Origin: Phoenix dactylifera | Taxonomy: Eukaryota; Streptophyta; Magnoliopsida; Arecales; Arecaceae | Direction: 5' to 3' | Assembly: GCF_009389715.1 (NCBI RefSeq) | Contig: NW_024067682.1 | Coordinates: 439,501-503,500, forward strand | Length of the DNA stretch: 64,000 bases | Part shown: positions 59,341 to 64,000 of the stretch, piece after piece | Position numbering within the stretch: position 1 is the stretch's first letter | Layout: every line of letters starts with the position of its first letter | Notes under the pieces: model-generated | Seen by the model: the letters and a program-made list of their open reading frames with translations, nothing else | Told to the model about the DNA's origin: nothing | Database searches by the model: none | Position numbers and translations under genes: made by a program

Positions 59341-60810
59341 TAAATCTTGATTTCCACCTTCTTCTTAATGCACAGTTTCTTTGCTATTTACGGAAAAAAT
59401 AGGATGGATCCCATAGAAGCAGCTAGGAAGAATAGAATCACAAGGATGAATATTATCGCTGAACAAAGAGCTCAAATATTGGGGGGAAAAAAAGATAACT
59501 TCTGTAGCATTGCCGGAAACCAAAGCTTTACTAATGAACGTTTGCATTTTGTCGTTGACAATGAAGGAAACATAAATAATATTACATATGAGAGGTCAGA
59601 AAGCTGGAGACATTTTACAATAATTCAAACTGAAAGCGATCAACTATCATCAATAAGTAGAGTTTGAAATGCTCCAAGGACTATCTTAGAGGAAAATACT
59701 TTGGGAATGGATATTGATGATGTTTTTTTGGGAAAAGATCACACAGCTGTAATTGATGAATGCATATTCTTTTCAAAAGTTAAATATTATATTTACATAT
59801 CTTATGATATTTGTTTATATTCAAAATTATCTGTATCAAAAAAATGTAGTTCGGCAAGATTCAATTTTTCATGCAAGATTAACTGGTGGACGGTCGTTTG
59901 CTCAACAAAAGCTACTCAAAAAATGCATAAAAATATGAGTAAGATGTTTTATGATATAATTTTTTTTCTCACATGATATTTTTGCAAATTTTGGTGGAAA
60001 AAATGATTCTTCATTTTTTTTATAGGAAATTGTAGGGAGCTGTTAAATTTTGGATTACCCTAACAATAATGCCAATATTGTGGAGCTATATTCTGGTATG
60101 AAGAATATGTACGTAAATCACGCAACACAAGCACACATATATTTACTCTATGTTGTGGAGAAGGAAGGGTAGATTTGTCGTTGCTCAAGTAGACACCAAC
60201 TTTTTTTGGATAATTTGTTGGATTATAATGGTGGAAAAAGAGCTTCAAAATTTTGAAAAAATATTAGGACATATAATTCGATATTTGCATTTACATTGAT
60301 AGGTGGCAAAATTGATAATAAGATCAATACTAACCAAGTCTATATGTGTTCCAGATCAATGGTCAAAAGCATCGCAGAATGGGTTTGCTTTTACTAGTTG
60401 ATGGAAAAAGACCTAGATTTGCTCAACAATATATATATGATACTGCAAACAAGGTTAGCAATAGAACGAAAGCATTACATTCATATGCTGATCCATCAAG
60501 TAAAGATTCAGAAATTGTGTAAGGTTTAATAAAAATGTTTGATTGTAAAAATCAAATTGTTAGAGCTTTTAGAATGGCTGCAGATCAATTTGAGCAATCT
60601 AAATTCTTACTAATAAGAATAAGATTGTTGGAATGATGTCAAGAAGACAATTCACAATATAATGCTCCATCATGTCATGAAATAGCAGGATTGATTATTG
60701 GTGATTTAGGTTAGGATGATTGACACCATGATATTATTGTCGAGCATAAAATAGAGGGATTGAAATGTATCAATGACTTACACCCTAGCTTCATAGATAT
60801 GCAATAATAA
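59341..60810 (+). pseudogene. Helitron Rep/helicase N-terminal relic
   Basis: Fragments in several frames. 59401-59667 holds MDPIEAARKNRITRMN ... RLHFVVDNEGNI. About 60030-60175 holds CQYCGAIFWY and LCCGEGRV-like pieces. From 60358 comes NGQKHRRMGLLLLVDGKRPR then FAQQYIYDTANKVSNR, with VRAFRMAADQFEQS and IIVEHK...LHPSFI following. These match the order in plant Helitron proteins (cysteine-rich start, NGQxHHRxGSLLP, RPRFAQLYIYDT, NIxKxFRMARDRF, IIVEHR...LHPSFM; from family memory). It has many stops (for example TAA near 60520) and breaks off near 60810 before Rep and helicase domains. Non-functional. Confidence 0.7.
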
Positions 60811-60845
60811 TTATAGTGCAATAATGATATTATTGTTTCTATTTG

Positions 60846-61180
60846 ATCAAAACAAGTGTATAGTGACGGAAAACTAATAACAGACTGTTATCAGTCACTA
60901 TTTATGATGGATTAGTGACAGACAGAAATTTGGTCATCGTGGTGTGAACTTAGTGACAAATTAGTGACAGACCGTTCACAGAATACGCGGGTAGGATGGG
61001 CGCCAAACTTAGTGACCATTGTAGTGACGGGATATCTGTCACAAAACTGGTAACCGAAATTGCAACCAGACGGTGACAAATTCAGCCGTCACAAAAATCG
61101 TAACCCAAGTATTTATAAATTTTTAAAAGATTATTTTTGGCAGTGACGGGTTATTAACAGAAATTTCCGTCATCAAATTT
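60846..61180. repeat. GTGACGG/CCGTCAC repeat cluster, DNA-transposon end?
   Basis: About a dozen TAGTGACAG, TAGTGACGG, CCGTCAC or CGTTCAC-like motifs in both orientations. Such clusters occur in sub-terminal regions of plant CACTA elements. I could not find a CACTA terminus or target duplication. Confidence 0.45.
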
Positions 61181-61950
61181 AATTTTTAATTCCAAAAATA
61201 TTAAAAATATTATTTTTGAGTAATTATAAATTAAAAAAGAGATAAAAAGAGGGCAATCTAAAATGAAACTAAGTGTGCCCGCCGCCCCGTCCAAATCTCT
61301 TCGATAGCCCAAATCCCAATTGCTCTCAAGAAAACCCAAATCCCTTCTTCTCATTCCCAAATCTCATAGCGTCAGCCATAGGATAAGTTCTTTATCTTCC
61401 TTCATAACGTAATCACATACAATCGCCCTGATTTTCTTGTCTGCACATCCAACTGAGCTCCATCAAATTCCGTAAACTTCGCCATGAGATCTTTTATGAA
61501 AGTATACCTGCGATCCAAAATTGAAGCTTATGGGAGCCGTTGATAGCAAGAACCAGAAAGCAAATACAGGGAGCAAATATAGAAAGCAGATATTGATTTC
61601 TGTCCATATTATTTTATATATAAGCTCTTTTTCACTTTCTTCTTGATTGTCACTTGATTTTTAGAGGAACTATGTTATTTGATCGTAATTAGATGTACTA
61701 CTGATTTTGTGAAAATGGTTACATAAGAGCTAAATTTTATGATGGAGTTAAATGGTCCCTTGAGTTTATATTTATACAGTTAGAGTATTATAGTAATAAT
61801 GAGATGGGATGCCTTTGTATAAAATGTGGCAACAAGAAATTCCTTTAACCCACCGCTCACTGGCGGCGAAGCCACCAGGATCAACACCGACGGCCTCCTG
61901 AACCGTTGGATCGAAATCGAACGGAAAAACAGAATACAACTTACGCCTCT
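61181..61950. other. Intergenic, no gene seen
   Basis: AT-rich, with a C-rich patch near 61276-61345. Confidence 0.5.
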
Positions 61951-61954
61951 TCGG

Positions 61955-61963
61955 TATATAAGG
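61955..61963 (+). promoter_or_regulatory. TATA box of a probable host gene
   Basis: TATATAAGG followed by a GC-rich, GA-rich leader. The next about 300 bp look like a plant 5' UTR. Confidence 0.45.
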
Positions 61964-61984
61964 CGGCAACGCGGGCGCAGCCTC

Positions 61985-62829
61985 CTTCGCATTGTTCGCA
62001 CTCCAGCGGCAGAACAAACCCTCCCTGATCTGTTCGCGAGGGGAGAGAGGCGAGCGGAGCGACCGAGGAAGAGACAGCGAGGGGAAGAGAAGGAGCGAGC
62101 GAGAACGGGAAAAGTGGCCGTTTTTCTCTCCTTTCGGGCATCGCCGCAGCGTCGTCTCCCCCCGATTCAGAGCGAGTTCAGGTATTTCCCCCCTTGTCTC
62201 CCCTCTCTGCCCCCGCCTCTCTTTCTCGATGTCGGTACTCGACATCAGGAAGAGCCCTAGAAAGTTTTGTTTCTTTTGTTGAACGATCGGATCAGGGCTT
62301 CTTTCTCTTCAGGTAATGAGGTGTGCTCAAAGCGCTGTGGGCCAATTTTGTTAATTTTTCTTTAGAATCCGGTGATTATTGTATCCAAGCATTCGATTGT
62401 CGGTTTGCTTGGGTTTTTCAAGACCACGTATAATTCGTTGTAGGCCTCAAATCATATCAAGAGGCTTGTTTTCTAATGCCCTCAGGCATCAAGATTGGAG
62501 CCTTTTCCTTGCAAGATCCCTAATAGCATATGTGATTCTTGAGTAGGGAGGGTCAGATAGGGTTTAGGTTTTCCCCCTCTCCTATTTTAAATTTCCACCT
62601 TTGTTTAGGGTTTAAGGGTTGAGTAGAGAGGGTCAGATAGGGTTTTGGTTTTCTCCCTTCCCTATTTTAAATTTTCACCTTTGTTTAGGGTTTAGGGCTT
62701 TTATTGATCTTGCATCGAAGTTGGAACTTTGCATTTGTCTCCTGCTGTATCAGGGCAAAACCAACATTTCCCTCAGCGCGTTTCTGTCTACGGAATCCAT
62801 GAATGGCAGTGCCTTTCTCTGGGTGAAGG
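61985..62829 (+). other. Probable 5' UTR and first exons of a + strand gene
   Basis: GC-rich leader; donor-like TTCAG|GTATTT near 62180; acceptor-like TTTCTCTTCAG near 62312. A putative exon is bounded by TGTATCAG (62753) and AAGG|GTAAGC (about 62829), with ATG at 62800 reading MNGSAFLWVKG. No family is recognised and the rest would lie downstream or outside the window. Low-confidence model. Confidence 0.3.
62541..62700. repeat. 80-bp tandem duplication
   Basis: 62541-62620 and 62621-62700, each starting GAGTAG and ending TTTAGGGTTTA(A)GGG, inside a putative intron. Confidence 0.85.
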
Positions 62830-64000
62830 GTAAGCTCTTTCCCTCAACCTCTTGTTTATTTGTATGGACTTGGGAGTATCGGATTCTGATTTTTTAACTT
62901 GAACTTCTATCTCTCTGTATGAAAAAATTGTACGATCCATGTCTTATTTCGTTCTTATAGTCATACATATCAGTGCTGATATTAAACTAGTTATCTAGCC
63001 AACCTTAACCATCCGGCCATGACTTAAAAAAGTATTATGATCGAATGAACATTTTTTTTATTTTAGTTTTGGCATCAAAATCAAACATGGAGGATCACTA
63101 AAGTCAACTGAAAAATTGTTCCTGATAAGACACTGTAAGTTGCAACTTTTGGCTATTCAAAATTTTAACGGTCATATGAGTTGGGACATGCGTGTTACTG
63201 TAAGGTGGGTGTACTGTAAACCATTTGCTGTTCTTTTTCTTTCCCAACACCTTGTTTTCTCTTCAAATATACATTTCAGTCAATTGTTTTTTCAGTATCA
63301 TTTTTTATTAAGGAAAATAGCAATATTTACCTACATATTATGAAAGCCATGTGTAACAAGAAACGTAGGTGCAAGGGTGTAAACTGGAGGAAGTGAGTTC
63401 ATTGTTTAGGTTGTTTATATAATAACCCCAAGTGGTTATTCCTTTAAAATTGTCTTTTGGATTATCAGAGCATCGGGCTTTGTGGGCTAATGCAGTATTC
63501 ATCAACAAGATCATCAGGGTTATATTAAGTCAGCTGCTGCCTTGTTTGCTTTGCAATGCTAGAAATTTATTGAAGAACAAAAAATTATCTTTACATTGCA
63601 GGTGCATCTATCTACACATGTAAACAAGTGTGCCTATTTATAATGAACATAATGTGCAAGACTATTCTAAATTTTTTGGCATATTAAGTCGTCTTTAGTT
63701 GGGTAAATTTTTTAGCTGCATCATGAATCACGAATGCATGTATAGTCTTCCTGAAAGATCCTTGTCTCTATTTTCTAAGGGCTGTAGGAGACAAGCCTCT
63801 TAAATCGTGTTTTGTTCCCTAAGAGGGATTTTTGTATCCTATATATTTTTAATATTCACCGGTGAAGATGGCTTTAGAATTGACATCAAATACAAAAAAA
63901 ACTCTAAAAAGCATTCTCCTATCAAGCAATATGTTACAATGAGAGAATTCTATACTTATATATTGCAAAATGAATAAGGGTAAAACATTAATAAGAGGAG
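62830..64000. other. AT-rich DNA, no exon identified
   Basis: Possibly intron of the gene above. Acceptor-like TTATCAG near 63470 precedes a short frame with EHRALWANAVFIN, too little to call. Confidence 0.4.

Noticed and set aside
61772..62282. Overlapping frames on both strands near the TATA box
   Set aside because: GC-rich, GA-rich 5' UTR-like DNA; no domain or conserved start.

Overview
The window is plant nuclear DNA. It shows AT-rich intergenic sequence, intron-containing genes, a class III peroxidase, LTR retrotransposons primed by initiator-methionine tRNA, a tRNA-derived SINE and a Helitron relic. I think a monocot, perhaps a palm, but that is an impression and not a proof. Most of the sequence is transposon-derived. 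I support only three host genes with confidence: two ubiquitin-like-domain (UBL) genes and one peroxidase. A fourth host gene may begin near 61.95 kb.

Layout. 1-840: fragment of a Ty3/gypsy-type LTR. 1.25-2.03 kb: UBL gene 1 (+), followed by a characteristic 3' flank. 3.24-5.34 kb: another gypsy-type LTR. 5424-26573: one complete Copia element of Sirevirus type (+), with the 5-bp target duplication GGTTG on both sides. A second complete Copia element (-, 13864-23805, target duplication GTCAA) is nested inside its third ORF. 28.76-30.23 kb: four-exon peroxidase (-). 31.7-35.6 kb: block A, duplicated as block B at 41.5-50.9 kb. A Tnt1-like Copia element (-, 42867-48570) sits inside block B only. 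35.9-37.1 kb and 40.7-41.35 kb: two further copies of the UBL 3' flank without a UBL gene. 37.2-37.6 kb: SINE (-). 39.2-40.5 kb: LTR-like GC-rich sequence with an internal direct repeat. 52.09-53.16 kb: UBL gene 2 (+), expanded by a 33-codon tandem repeat, with its 3' flank. 54.3-55.7 kb: gypsy-type LTR (-). 59.3-60.8 kb: Helitron pseudogene. 60.85-61.18 kb: DNA-transposon-like GTGACGG repeats. From 61.95 kb: probable promoter and 5' UTR of a gene that runs off the window.

History that can be read. The UBL gene with its flank, and the A/B block, were duplicated locally, and at least two copies lost the UBL coding part. The Tnt1-like element entered block B after the A/B duplication. The nested Copia entered the Sirevirus after the Sirevirus had inserted. 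The items most worth following are: a 21-bp-phased array of the palindrome GAGTCGACTC in the Sirevirus LTRs and again downstream of its pol; the half-domain repeat expansion and the Gly-Gly-Ser end of the UBL proteins; a conserved hairpin just downstream of the UBL genes; and a recurrent splice-donor sequence in the gypsy-type LTRs.

All identities and counts were made by eye, without alignment software. Lineage names rest on remembered family features and on no search.
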